DNA of 51,821 bases from Streptomyces purpureus. Its GTDB lineage: Bacteria; Actinomycetota; Actinomycetes; Streptomycetales; Streptomycetaceae. This document shows positions 23,444-31,249 of this stretch, in pieces; position 1 is the first letter of the stretch, and each line of letters begins with the position of its first letter. A program made the position numbers and the translations under genes. The stretch is from positions 30,466 to 82,286 of the forward strand of contig NZ_BMQQ01000032.1 in assembly GCF_014648195.1 (NCBI RefSeq), given 5' to 3'. The notes under the pieces were generated by a model. That model was not told the origin of the DNA. It did not search any database and saw only the letters and a list, made by a program, of their open reading frames with translations.

Positions 23444-23458
23444 GAGCGATCACCCTAG
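23431..23458 (-). promoter_or_regulatory. Inverted repeat enclosing the lysE-type start codon
   Basis: CTAGGGTGATC at 23431-23441 and GATCACCCTAG at 23448-23458 are perfect 11-base arms around ATGAGC. On the minus strand the right arm contains the AGGG ribosome binding site and the left arm begins with the last G of the ATG and the first codons. The RNA hairpin would hide the start region. At DNA level it could be an operator. Confidence 0.75.
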
Positions 23459-23477
23459 GCATGAGACCGCGTAACGT

Positions 23478-23511
23478 CCATATTCCTGCCCGGAATCGGG
23501 CAGGAATATGG
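23478..23511. promoter_or_regulatory. 34-bp palindrome upstream of the LysE-type gene
   Basis: CCATATTCCTGCCCG (23478-23492) and CGGGCAGGAATATGG (23497-23511) are perfect 15-base arms with GAAT between. It lies 35-68 bases upstream of the exporter start, where an operator for an Lrp- or LysR-type regulator would be expected. No such regulator gene is next to it. Confidence 0.65.
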
Positions 23512-23714
23512 CATCTCCCCCTCGTTTTGCGCATCACGCTTCAGGCGACGCGCCTGGCCGTCTCGGCAGCCTCGTGCTCAGGCCGGGTGAACGCGGGCCT
23601 GTACCGCCGCCGTGACCGGGGACCGGGGACTGGGGAGGACGATTGGTGGCCGTGCCACGGGCACGGGCGGGGCGGGTTCAGCGCGGCGGGTTCTGTACGG
23701 CTGGCGAACCGAGG

Positions 23715-24464
23715 TCATCCGCGCCGGCGGAGGTACGCCTCCAGTTCTGCGGCCCCGGTCAGCATCGTCCGCCCGCGGGCGGACAGCCGAGCGTGCCAGT
23801 CGGACAGCGCGGCCTCCAGCAGCTCCAGGCCGCCGGCCGCCCGCACCTGGGCGATCAGCGGGGCGATCTGCTCCAACAAGTAGCCGCCCCGCCGCAGCTG
23901 GTGGGCCAGGCGGGCGTCCCGTACGTCGGCCTCGTCGTAGACGCGGTACCCGGTCCGCGGGTCGCGGCGCGGGCGCACCAGCCCGGCACGCTCCCATTTG
24001 CGGAGCGTCGCGGGCCGGATTCCGAGCTTCCCGGCCAGCGGCCCGATGAACGTGTCGCCGGACCCGTACGCCTCGGCCGGCGCGGGGCCGAGGCGTGGCT
24101 CGGTCGCCGTGGTGACGTTCAGGTCGCGGAGGGCACCCTCCACGGCCTGGAGCGTACGCCGGTCGTCGAGAAGCTGGGCGTGGCTCTCGTCGATGAGGCG
24201 GAACGCCTCGTCGACCTGGCCCCGATTCACGGCTTGCATGATCGACGTTGCCGTCCGGTGGCCGTGGCCGGGCAGCAGAGCGAGGAACGCGCGCAGGGCC
24301 GCCGCGTGCAGCGAGGTGTAGGTGCGGTATCCGTGGGGTGTGCGGCCTGCGGGCGGAAGGATGCCGGACGCCTCGTAGTTCCTGATCGCCTGCGTGGACA
24401 GACCGTGCTCACGCGCGAGATCAACCGGCCTGAGCCGCTCGCTGGTTTGAAGGTTCTGCCCCAT
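23715..24464 (-). CDS. TioE-like MerR-family regulator with two MerR HTH domains
   Basis: 249 residues. Residues about 10-80 are a MerR winged HTH (PVDLAREHGLSTQAIRNYEA, then YRTYT). Residues about 135-205 are a second one (GPLAGKLGIRPATLRKWERA, GYRVYDEADVRDARLAHQLR). A helical segment joins them and a C-terminal helix follows. Two-headed MerR proteins of this layout are known as the TioE type. The gene is divergent from an erythromycin-esterase-like gene with 69 bases between, in which an 18-bp inverted repeat sits, so it very likely controls that gene and itself. Confidence 0.88.
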   Translation of the reverse strand: MGQNLQTSERLRPVDLAREHGLSTQAIRNYEASGILPPAGRTPHGYRTYTSLHAAALRAFLALLPGHGHRTATSIMQAVNRGQVDEAFRLIDESHAQLLDDRRTLQAVEGALRDLNVTTATEPRLGPAPAEAYGSGDTFIGPLAGKLGIRPATLRKWERAGLVRPRRDPRTGYRVYDEADVRDARLAHQLRRGGYLLEQIAPLIAQVRAAGGLELLEAALSDWHARLSARGRTMLTGAAELEAYLRRRG

Positions 24465-24512
24465 GCCGCTGACCCTACCGGGGGGCCATTGCGTAAAAGT
24501 TCATATCGAAGG

Positions 24513-24530
24513 TTCAACGATAGCGTTGAA
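24513..24530 (+). promoter_or_regulatory. 18-bp operator between the MerR regulator and the esterase-like gene
   Basis: TTCAACG-ATAG-CGTTGAA is a perfect 7-base inverted repeat ending three bases before the ATG of the esterase-like gene and 49 bases upstream of the regulator start. Size and position fit MerR-type control of both divergent genes. Confidence 0.65.
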
Positions 24531-24533
24531 GGC

Positions 24534-25736
24534 ATGGCGACTGACATCAAGGACACCGCCCATGCCGTCGACGCTGCCTCCGTCATGAGGCTGCTCCCGG
24601 CCCGGCCCCGGCTGCTCGCTCTGGGTGAGCCCACCCACGGCGAGGACACTCTGCTCGCCCTGCGCAACGAGCTCTTCCGGCAGCTCGTGGAGCAGGAGGG
24701 CTACCGGACGATCGCGATCGAGAGCGACTGCGTGATGGGCCTGCTCGTGGACGACCACATCACCTCGGGCACGGGCACCCTCGACGAGGTCATGAGGCAC
24801 GGATTCAGTCACGGTTGGGGCGGCTCCGCCGCCAATCGCGAACTCGTGCACTGGATGCGCGCCTACAACGACGGCCGGTCGGCGCCCGATCGCCTCCACT
24901 TCGCCGGCTTCGACGGCCCGCTGGAAATCACCGCCGCCGCGAGCCCCCGACAGGCCCTCACCGCACTCCACGACTACCTCGCGGCCTGGGTCGACGCCGA
25001 CCTGCTTCCCTGCACCGCGGAAACACTCAACCACCTGCTCGGCACCGACGACCGGTGGACCAATCCCGCCGCGATGACGGACCCGGACCAGTCGGTGGGG
25101 CAGTCGGCCGAGGCCAGGGAACTGCGGCTGCTCGCCAACGATCTGGTGGCGCTGCTCGACGAGCAGATGCCGCACCTGCTCGCGGCGACCACGCGGGAAG
25201 ATTGGGACCGGGCGCGCCTGTACGGGCGTACCGCCAGCGGCCTGTTGCGCTACCACCGCTGGATGGCCGACACCTCACCGGCCCGCATGACCCGGCTGGT
25301 GGGCGTGCGGGACCAGATGATGGCCGACAACCTCCTCGCTGTCGCCGCGCGGGGCCCGGCCCTGGTCTACGCCCACAACTCCCATCTCCAACGGGAGAAG
25401 AGCACGATGCGGATGGGCGGGATGCAGCTGGAGTGGTGGAGCGCCGGCGCGGTGGTGAGCGCCCAACTCGGCGAGGAGTACGCCTTCGTGGCCACGGCCC
25501 TCGGCACGATCCGGCACCAGGGAGTCGACACCCCACCGCCGGACACCGTCGAAGGACTCCTGTACGGGCTCCCTGAGGACCGCTCCCTCATCGACACGCG
25601 ACGCCTGACCACCACCCTCGGCGACACGCACCCCACGCCCCGCGTATCCCCCTGGTTCGGTTACGCACCGCTAGACCCGGCGCACTTGGCGAACAGCGAC
25701 GCCCTCCTGTTCGTCAAGGACGTCCAGCGGAGCTAG
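24534..25736 (+). CDS. Erythromycin esterase family protein
   Basis: 400 residues from the ATG at 24534, with GAAGG just upstream. Family motifs are clear: RLLALGEPTHGEDTLLALRN (the conserved His and Glu of the metal-free esterase site), GYRTIAIESDCVMGLLVDD, GFSHGWGGSAANRELVHWMR, and later ALVYAHNSHLQREKSTMRMG, which supplies another conserved His. EreA-type enzymes hydrolyse macrolide lactones, and most Streptomyces homologues have unproved substrates. Cytoplasmic, no signal peptide. Regulation by the divergent two-headed MerR protein through the intervening operator is likely. Confidence 0.9.
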   Translation: MATDIKDTAHAVDAASVMRLLPARPRLLALGEPTHGEDTLLALRNELFRQLVEQEGYRTIAIESDCVMGLLVDDHITSGTGTLDEVMRHGFSHGWGGSAANRELVHWMRAYNDGRSAPDRLHFAGFDGPLEITAAASPRQALTALHDYLAAWVDADLLPCTAETLNHLLGTDDRWTNPAAMTDPDQSVGQSAEARELRLLANDLVALLDEQMPHLLAATTREDWDRARLYGRTASGLLRYHRWMADTSPARMTRLVGVRDQMMADNLLAVAARGPALVYAHNSHLQREKSTMRMGGMQLEWWSAGAVVSAQLGEEYAFVATALGTIRHQGVDTPPPDTVEGLLYGLPEDRSLIDTRRLTTTLGDTHPTPRVSPWFGYAPLDPAHLANSDALLFVKDVQRS

Positions 25737-25838
25737 CGCCGGCGGCGGCGCCAGTGCCGCCCACGCGCCCAACCCGGAACGGAGAGGGTGTGCCCCGGCG
25801 GTTTGCCCGGTCCGGGATGGCAGTCCTGGCGCTCCAGG

Positions 25839-26564
25839 TCACTCCGTGATGGGCAGGCACTCAGCGAGGAGGTCGATGATGTCGCGCCAGGCCCGCTGCG
25901 CGTGCAGTGGGTGGTGGCCGACGCCCGGGCGTACGGTGTGGTCGACCGGGGGGTGGTGGAAGGCGTGCAAGGCTCCGCCATAGACCACGAGACGCCAGTC
26001 GACGCCTGCGGCCTGCATCTCGGCGGTGAACGCTTCCCGTTGGGTGGGCGGCATGATCGGGTCTTCCGAGCCGACCCCGGCCCAGACCGGGCAGCGAATG
26101 TGCGCCGCCTCCCCCGGTCGGCCCGTGGTCAGTGCGTTGACCGTCCCGATGACGCGCAGGTCGACGCCGTCGCGCCCGAGTTCCAGCGCGATCGCGCCCC
26201 CGGTGCCGTAGCCGATGGCGGCGATTCGGTCGGGGTCGGTCCGCGGTTCGGCACGCAGCACATCGAGGGCCGCATGACCGATATCCCGCATCCGGCCGGG
26301 GTCGGCGAGCAGTGGCATGCAACGGGCCAGCATCTCTTCGGGGTCAGCCAAATAGCGCCCGCCATGCAGGTCGAAGGCCAGCGCTACATAGCCCAGCTCG
26401 GCGAGAGCGTCGGCCCGGCGGCGCTCGACGTCGCTGAGCCCTGTGCCCTCTGGCCCGATCAGCACTGCGGGCCGCCGGTCGACACCGGCGGGGAGCGCGA
26501 GGTGCCCGATCATCGTCAGGCCGTCGGCGGGGTATTCGACCGTTCGCGTGGTAACCGTCGTCAT
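25839..26564 (-). CDS. Dienelactone hydrolase family protein lacking the nucleophile
   Basis: 241 residues with an alpha/beta hydrolase fold of the DLH type: RPAVLIGPEGTGLSDVERRR, GYVALAFDLHGGR, the nucleophile-elbow segment RIAAIGYGTGGAIALELG, the acid in GVGSEDPIMPP and the His in YGGALHAFHHPPVD. The elbow normally reads GYC.GG. Here residue 120, where Cys or Ser is required, is Gly (codon GGC), while Asp and His remain. The protein should therefore be inactive as a hydrolase or have another role. It is otherwise full length with no lesion, so the loss is not part of general decay. Confidence 0.88.
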   Translation of the reverse strand: MTTVTTRTVEYPADGLTMIGHLALPAGVDRRPAVLIGPEGTGLSDVERRRADALAELGYVALAFDLHGGRYLADPEEMLARCMPLLADPGRMRDIGHAALDVLRAEPRTDPDRIAAIGYGTGGAIALELGRDGVDLRVIGTVNALTTGRPGEAAHIRCPVWAGVGSEDPIMPPTQREAFTAEMQAAGVDWRLVVYGGALHAFHHPPVDHTVRPGVGHHPLHAQRAWRDIIDLLAECLPITE

Positions 26565-26779
26565 GAGTCTGGACTGTAGTGATCGTCGAGCCCGACCGGG
26601 CCGCTCTTCACCCTCGGCAGAACGCTACGGATCCGGCGTCCGGAGAGGAGGCCTGTCCGGGCCTCGTCGGTGCTTCGGCCGGAGCCGCCCCGGCAGGGGC
26701 CCGCCCTGCCGTCCGTACGGTGCCTGCGGGCTCGTACCCTGGCCCGATCTCGTCCATGCCCGTTTTGTAGGAGCCCTCC
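26565..26779. other. Divergent intergenic region
   Basis: About 215 bases between the DLH-like gene and the gene at 26780. It should hold both promoters. No palindrome or RNA gene was recognised. AGGAGCCCTCC just before 26780 is the ribosome binding site of the plus gene. Confidence 0.4.
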
Positions 26780-28525
26780 ATGGGACGTCTTCCCGGTCTG
26801 CTCGCAGCGCCTCGGCTGCTGCGGCACTACGGCGCTACCGCAGTCGGTCTTCAGGCCGACGACGAGATGGTGTTCGACGCCCCGGACCCGCGTGTGCGGG
26901 CGGCCTGCGATGCCGTACGGCAGGGGCGGTACGCCCCCGCGGAGGAGCTGCTCGCGGCCACCCGTCGGGAGGCCGACTGGGATGACCGGACCGAGGCCGC
27001 ACGGGCGCTCGCGGATGTCCTGCTCGCCGGCCCCGGCCAGTTGGAGGACTGGTCCGCGCGGAAACCCGGCGACCGCGATCTGGCGCTCGTACGCGCCGAG
27101 GCGGCCGTCGCCCGGGCCTGGTCGGTACGGACCGGGGCGCGGGCGTCAGAGGTCTCGGCCGAGCAGTTCGCCGGCTTCCACGCGCTCCTCGCCGACGCCG
27201 TGCCGGTCCTGGAGGAGGCGGTCGCTCTGAACCAGGGCGACCCCACGCCGTGGGCCGCCGTCCTCGCGCACGACACCGGTGCCGCCGCGTCCCGGGAGGA
27301 CTTCGAGGAGCACCTCGCCAACGCCCTGTCGATCGACCCCCACAACTGGGTCGCCCACGCGCGCGCCGTGCAGTTCCTCGCCGCCAAGTGGTACGGCTCC
27401 CACGAGGAGATGTTCGCGTACGCCGAGAGCGTCGCCGCCGCGAGCCCGGAAGGCCACCGGCTGCGCGGGCTGCCGGTCGTGGCCCTCTCCGAACTCATCC
27501 TGGACGAGAAGCTGGACGGCGACGCGGCGACCAAGTACGGCCCGATCGGCAAAGACCGCGTGGACGCCGCGATAGCCGCTGCCCGCGCCCTCTCGACGGC
27601 GCACCCCGCCGGCGATCCGCACGTGGCCGGCGTTCGCAACCACCTGGCCTGGGCGATGATCCGTGACGGCAGGCCCGCCGGCGAGATCCTGGACGTCTTC
27701 CGTGCCGTCGGACGGCACGTCACCGCCTTCCCGTGGGCGTACCTCGGCGGACTGCCGGCGTTCCTGGAGTACCGCAACGGGGTGCGCGCCCAAGTCGCCC
27801 AGAACACCCCCTTCTTCGGCGGCACGGTGACCCCACCCGAGGCCGCCGTCACCGCCACCGCCGCTGACGCGGGCGGCGCCCGCCGGGAGCTCGCCTTGGT
27901 GCCGGCGACGGTCGCCCAGGTCGCCGAGGCCGTGCTGCTCACCGGAGTCGCCTACCGCATGGCGCCGCTGTCCGGCACCGGCATCACGCTCGTCGAGACC
28001 GCCCCGTCGCAGGAACCGGACATCGGCGGACGCGGCGGGCGGCGCGGCCTGCGCCGCGCCCTCCTCGGCGAGGGCGACCTCGTACGTCTCGCCCGGTCGT
28101 TCACGACCGGCGAGCCCTGGCCCGTACTCGTGGTGTCCCGGTACGTCGACCGGTACGGACTGAGCCTGGTGCGCGACCGTAAAGTGCTGGCGACGCACCT
28201 CTGGCAAGGACCTGAGGGAATCCCGGCACAGCAGGAGGCCGCCGAGACCGCCGCCCTGCTCTCGTCGGCCTTCGCCAAAGCCGACGAGCGGCTCGTCACC
28301 GCCGCACTGCGCGACCCCGGCACGGACCGCGCCCCGCTCGACGCCGCGCTCGCGGCGCTCGGGCTGCCGACGCTGCCCGCGGAGTACGGCGAAGGGTACG
28401 AGATCCTGGCCGGCGTCCCGAAAGCGCGGGTCGTCGCCAAACGCTCCCTGCGCGCCGCCTTGCGTGAGTCGCTGCGCGACGACCCCGCGGACTCCTCCCG
28501 CGAACTGCCGCCGCTGGGGCTGTGA
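26780..28525 (+). CDS. Large hypothetical protein with helical-repeat character
   Basis: 581 residues from an ATG preceded by AGGAG. The first 330 residues are alpha-helical with alanine-rich TPR-like spacing (AACDAVRQGRYAPAEELLAA, FHALLADAVPVLEEAVALNQ, ALSIDPHNWVAHARAVQFLA, VRNHLAWAMIRDGRPAGEIL). The rest mixes strands and helices and ends in a charged segment. No signal peptide or membrane helix; cytoplasmic. A DUF4034-like family is possible but I am not certain. It is monocistronic and closed by a strong hairpin. No functional inference is justified. Confidence 0.75.
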   Translation: MGRLPGLLAAPRLLRHYGATAVGLQADDEMVFDAPDPRVRAACDAVRQGRYAPAEELLAATRREADWDDRTEAARALADVLLAGPGQLEDWSARKPGDRDLALVRAEAAVARAWSVRTGARASEVSAEQFAGFHALLADAVPVLEEAVALNQGDPTPWAAVLAHDTGAAASREDFEEHLANALSIDPHNWVAHARAVQFLAAKWYGSHEEMFAYAESVAAASPEGHRLRGLPVVALSELILDEKLDGDAATKYGPIGKDRVDAAIAAARALSTAHPAGDPHVAGVRNHLAWAMIRDGRPAGEILDVFRAVGRHVTAFPWAYLGGLPAFLEYRNGVRAQVAQNTPFFGGTVTPPEAAVTATAADAGGARRELALVPATVAQVAEAVLLTGVAYRMAPLSGTGITLVETAPSQEPDIGGRGGRRGLRRALLGEGDLVRLARSFTTGEPWPVLVVSRYVDRYGLSLVRDRKVLATHLWQGPEGIPAQQEAAETAALLSSAFAKADERLVTAALRDPGTDRAPLDAALAALGLPTLPAEYGEGYEILAGVPKARVVAKRSLRAALRESLRDDPADSSRELPPLGL

Positions 28526-28542
28526 CGGGGCCCGGAGCAGCT

Positions 28543-28580
28543 GGGCTCCAACCTCCACGCGGCCGTGGAGGTTGGAGCCC
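28543..28580 (+). terminator. Strong 17-bp hairpin terminator
   Basis: Perfect 17-base arms at 28543-28559 and 28564-28580 (GGGCTCCAACCTCCACG and its complement) around a CGGC tetraloop, 18 bases past the stop of the gene at 26780-28525. Confidence 0.85.
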
Positions 28581-28743
28581 ACCGGCACCGCGGCTGCCCC
28601 TCGGCGGCGGCGCGCGTTCCTCGGGGCCAGAACTCGTTGGCGCCGAATTGGGTGGCCGTGAAAGCGTGTTCGCCACCGCCACCGCCACCGACGACGAGAC
28701 GCAACGCATAACTCCGGTCCGTGACATGCGCCGACACGAAGAA

Positions 28744-29508
28744 TCAGCCAGTCTCCGGCAGCACGAGCCAGATCTCGGACAGGGCGAGACCGTGCTCGCG
28801 GCTCACCACCCCGCAGGGGCAGCCCAATGCGGCCCGACGCCCATCCCACGTCACCGTCCAGGGGCCGTCCTTGCCTCCGCACGTGGGGCAGTGGACGGTT
28901 TCGGCTGTCCATACCCCCGGCGCGGGTCTGGTGTGGCGACGGAATCTGCCCGCGTACCGCGCCTGCCAGGGCTCGACCGGCGGTGTGAGCGGGGCAGCGC
29001 CAGGCCCATCCGCGCCGCCCGGGCCGGTCGCGGCGAGCGCGGTGAACAGGGCAATCAGATCAGGGAGCAGGGCTTCGCCCGCTTCGGTCGGCGGCGGCGC
29101 GCCTTGCGTGGTTCCTGGGACGGTTCCGTACCTCGGGGCCGCGGCGGCGGCAGGCGGGTTCGGAGCGGCGTGCCACGGCAGCAGGGCACGGGCGACGGCG
29201 GCCAGGAGGGCCGCCGCAGGCGGGCTGACAGCACCGGCGTCGAGGTGATGGACGGCGGTACGGAGAATGCGTTGAAGCCGTCTGTCCCGGTCGGTCGCCT
29301 TGATCCGCGCCTCTGTGCCCCGCCGAACCGGGAGCGGGGCGGTGAGGCGGGCGAGGACGGCCCCCACCGCCTCGGCGTCCGCCGCAGTCAGGCGCCACCC
29401 CCCGGCGGCGAGGAGCTGCCGGGCGCGCCGCGATTCGACGGTCAGAGCGCGCGTCCACAGGGGGACGGGGGCGGATGAGGCCAGGGATGCTGCGTGCCCG
29501 CCTACCAT
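28744..29508 (-). CDS. Hypothetical protein with a C-terminal zinc-ribbon-like motif
   Basis: 254 residues. A helical N-terminal half rich in Ala/Arg/Leu (LTVESRRARQLLAAGGWRLT, AVGAVLARLTAP) is followed by a Pro/Ala-rich linker. The C-terminal domain contains CPTCGG, then GWTVTWDGRRAALGCPCG-like spacing (C-x2-C and C-x-C), suggesting one bound zinc. No family is recognised. The ATG at 29508 is favoured because the frame then covers the whole coding-like region. It is divergent from the DUF6980-like gene. Confidence 0.7.
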   Translation of the reverse strand: MVGGHAASLASSAPVPLWTRALTVESRRARQLLAAGGWRLTAADAEAVGAVLARLTAPLPVRRGTEARIKATDRDRRLQRILRTAVHHLDAGAVSPPAAALLAAVARALLPWHAAPNPPAAAAAPRYGTVPGTTQGAPPPTEAGEALLPDLIALFTALAATGPGGADGPGAAPLTPPVEPWQARYAGRFRRHTRPAPGVWTAETVHCPTCGGKDGPWTVTWDGRRAALGCPCGVVSREHGLALSEIWLVLPETG

Positions 29509-29549
29509 TTGCGTCCCCCTTCGATACCGATCAATGAGAAGCCGAGGTC

Positions 29550-29864
29550 ATGAGCAACCACTGCTGCGAGGCGATGAACAGCCGCGTGAACCTGTCGTGC
29601 GACCAGCACGACGACGCCTTCGCCTGCCCGGACGCGCTGATCAGATTCATCGCCAACTTCCAGGAGTACGGGCTGATCATCCACGACGGCGGCACGTCGA
29701 GCATCACCATCGGCTTCTGCCCCTGGTGCGGACAGCGTCTGCCCGAGTCGCAGCGAGACAGGTGGTTCGACGAACTGGAACGCCGCGGGATCGATCCGTG
29801 GGAGGACGAGGTACCCGCGGAGTTCCAGGATGACCGCTGGCTCGCCGCGCCCCCTCGGGGCTGA
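29550..29864 (+). CDS. DUF6980-like small zinc-binding protein
   Basis: 104 residues with conserved Cys/His spacing: HCCEAMN at the start, LSCDQHDDAFACPDALI, then EYGLIIHDGGTSSITIGFCP followed by WCGQRLPES. This combination of an N-terminal CC, CPD, YGxxIHDGG and FCPWCGxxLP is what I recall for DUF6980. The Cys residues likely form a zinc ribbon. Function unknown. The ATG at 29550 has a weak GAG upstream. The gene next to it on the minus strand also encodes a CxxC protein, perhaps by coincidence. Confidence 0.7.
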   Translation: MSNHCCEAMNSRVNLSCDQHDDAFACPDALIRFIANFQEYGLIIHDGGTSSITIGFCPWCGQRLPESQRDRWFDELERRGIDPWEDEVPAEFQDDRWLAAPPRG

Positions 29865-29930
29865 TGTCTGCCGACCTCACCCGAGGGGGGTCCGGACCGC
29901 CTCGCCAAGCCGTTCCGAGGCGCGTGGGGT

Positions 29931-30614
29931 TCAGCCGGCCAGATCCCTGCGGCGGGCGTACCGGAGCCCGGCCAGGTCGCCGTGGTAGAGCTCGCCGTCG
30001 TCGTTGTCGGCCACCGTGCCGCGCGCAGGTCCGCCGCCGCCCATGCCGCGGAAGAACGCCCGTACCCCGTAGTACGGCTGGAGCGGCAGCCAGCACAGCC
30101 CTGACAGCCACCGGTACACCGTCCGCCAGAGCCCGGGCCGCCCGCCGTCGGCGGCGCGGATCACCCGGATCCCCGTGACCAGCTTGCCGATGCTGGCTCG
30201 GAGCAGGTACGTCAGGAGCACCTGGTTGGCGAAGGACAGGCCGAGCAGGAGCAGGAGCCCGGTGAGCGGGCGGCCGTCTTCACCGCGAATGATCAGGTAG
30301 GCCGGGCAGCCCACGGCGAACAGGTCCACCGTGACGGCGAGGATGCGTCGCCCCTCCCCCGCCGGCCGCGGAACCCGCACCCGCGCCTGCCCGTGCGGGG
30401 CGGGCGGGTGACCGTACGGAGGGGGCTGCGTTCCGTACGGGGCCTGCTGCGGGTACGGCCCCGCAGGGGCCTGGGGTGGATACGGGCTTCCGTACGGCCC
30501 CTGGCTGTACGGCGTTTGGGGCTGCGGCGCGTATGGCTGAGGCGCCTGCGGCGGGTACTGCTGCGGCGGCTGCTGATAGGGCGGGTAGGACTGGTTCCCC
30601 CGTGGCGTGTTCAT
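29931..30614 (-). CDS. RDD-family membrane protein with a Pro/Tyr/Gln-rich N-terminus
   Basis: 227 residues from the ATG at 30614. The in-frame region upstream to 30968 overlaps the GNAT gene and is not coding. The first 80 residues are low complexity, built of PYQQPP, QPYAPQP and YGSPYPPQ units, as in many actinomycete RDD proteins. The RDD domain follows with RRILAVTVDLFAVGCPAYLI, a helix LTGLLLLLGLSFANQVLLTY and GKLVTGIRVIRAADGGRPGL. A membrane protein, possibly a transporter or assembly factor; its role is unknown. Lies 95 bases downstream of the GNAT gene on the same strand. Confidence 0.88.
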   Translation of the reverse strand: MNTPRGNQSYPPYQQPPQQYPPQAPQPYAPQPQTPYSQGPYGSPYPPQAPAGPYPQQAPYGTQPPPYGHPPAPHGQARVRVPRPAGEGRRILAVTVDLFAVGCPAYLIIRGEDGRPLTGLLLLLGLSFANQVLLTYLLRASIGKLVTGIRVIRAADGGRPGLWRTVYRWLSGLCWLPLQPYYGVRAFFRGMGGGGPARGTVADNDDGELYHGDLAGLRYARRRDLAG

Positions 30615-30709
30615 GCCTGCATGATGCCGCATCGGCCGCCTCAGCTGTGCCGATGCCCCGCCGGAGCCGGACGGCCCGGCCTCCGCAAGGTGACGACGAC
30701 CACCCGCCC

Positions 30710-31186
30710 CTAAAGCGCGAGCTTGAACCCTTCGTGGCTGGGTGCGAAGCCCAGTCCGGCATAGAAGCGATGCGCGTCCTCGCGCTGTTTGTTGCTGGTC
30801 AGCTGCACCAGCACGCAGCCACGCGCGCGTGCCCTTCTGATCGCGTGCGCCATCAGGGTCCGGCCGAGCCCATCCTCGCGCCGGTCCGCGCGGATCCGTA
30901 CCGCCTCGACGAGGGCGCGCTCGGCTCCGCCCTTGCCGAGGCCCGGGATGTACGTCGCCTGCAGGCACCCCACCACCGTGCCGTCGTCGTCGGCGAGGAC
31001 CAGCATTTCGTTGCGCGGGTCCGCGTCGATCGCCGCGAAGGCGCGTTCATACGCCTCCGTCACCACAACCGTCGCCGGGTCCACCACCCGCTCCTCGTCG
31101 GCGAGCAGAGCCAGTACCGCGGTCAGGTCGGCACGGGTCGCGGGGCGCAAAGTGTGAACAGGCGTGGGTTCAGTGACTGCAGACAT
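30710..31186 (-). CDS. GNAT-family N-acetyltransferase
   Basis: 158 residues. The fold is complete: LRPATRADLTAVLALLADEE (alpha1), MLVLADDDGTVVGCLQATYI (beta4), then motif A VRIRADRREDGLGRTLMAHA with the acetyl-CoA loop (here R-E-D-G-L-G) and motif B DAHRFYAGLGFAPSHEGFKL. Such proteins often acetylate amino groups of small molecules. The acceptor is unknown. Likely the first gene of a pair with the RDD gene. Confidence 0.9.
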   Translation of the reverse strand: MSAVTEPTPVHTLRPATRADLTAVLALLADEERVVDPATVVVTEAYERAFAAIDADPRNEMLVLADDDGTVVGCLQATYIPGLGKGGAERALVEAVRIRADRREDGLGRTLMAHAIRRARARGCVLVQLTSNKQREDAHRFYAGLGFAPSHEGFKLAL

Positions 31187-31249
31187 GGTCCAGACCCTAA
31201 CTGGCCCTCACCGGGGGCCTCACAGTCCTCCCAGTCCCCCGTCCCGTGA

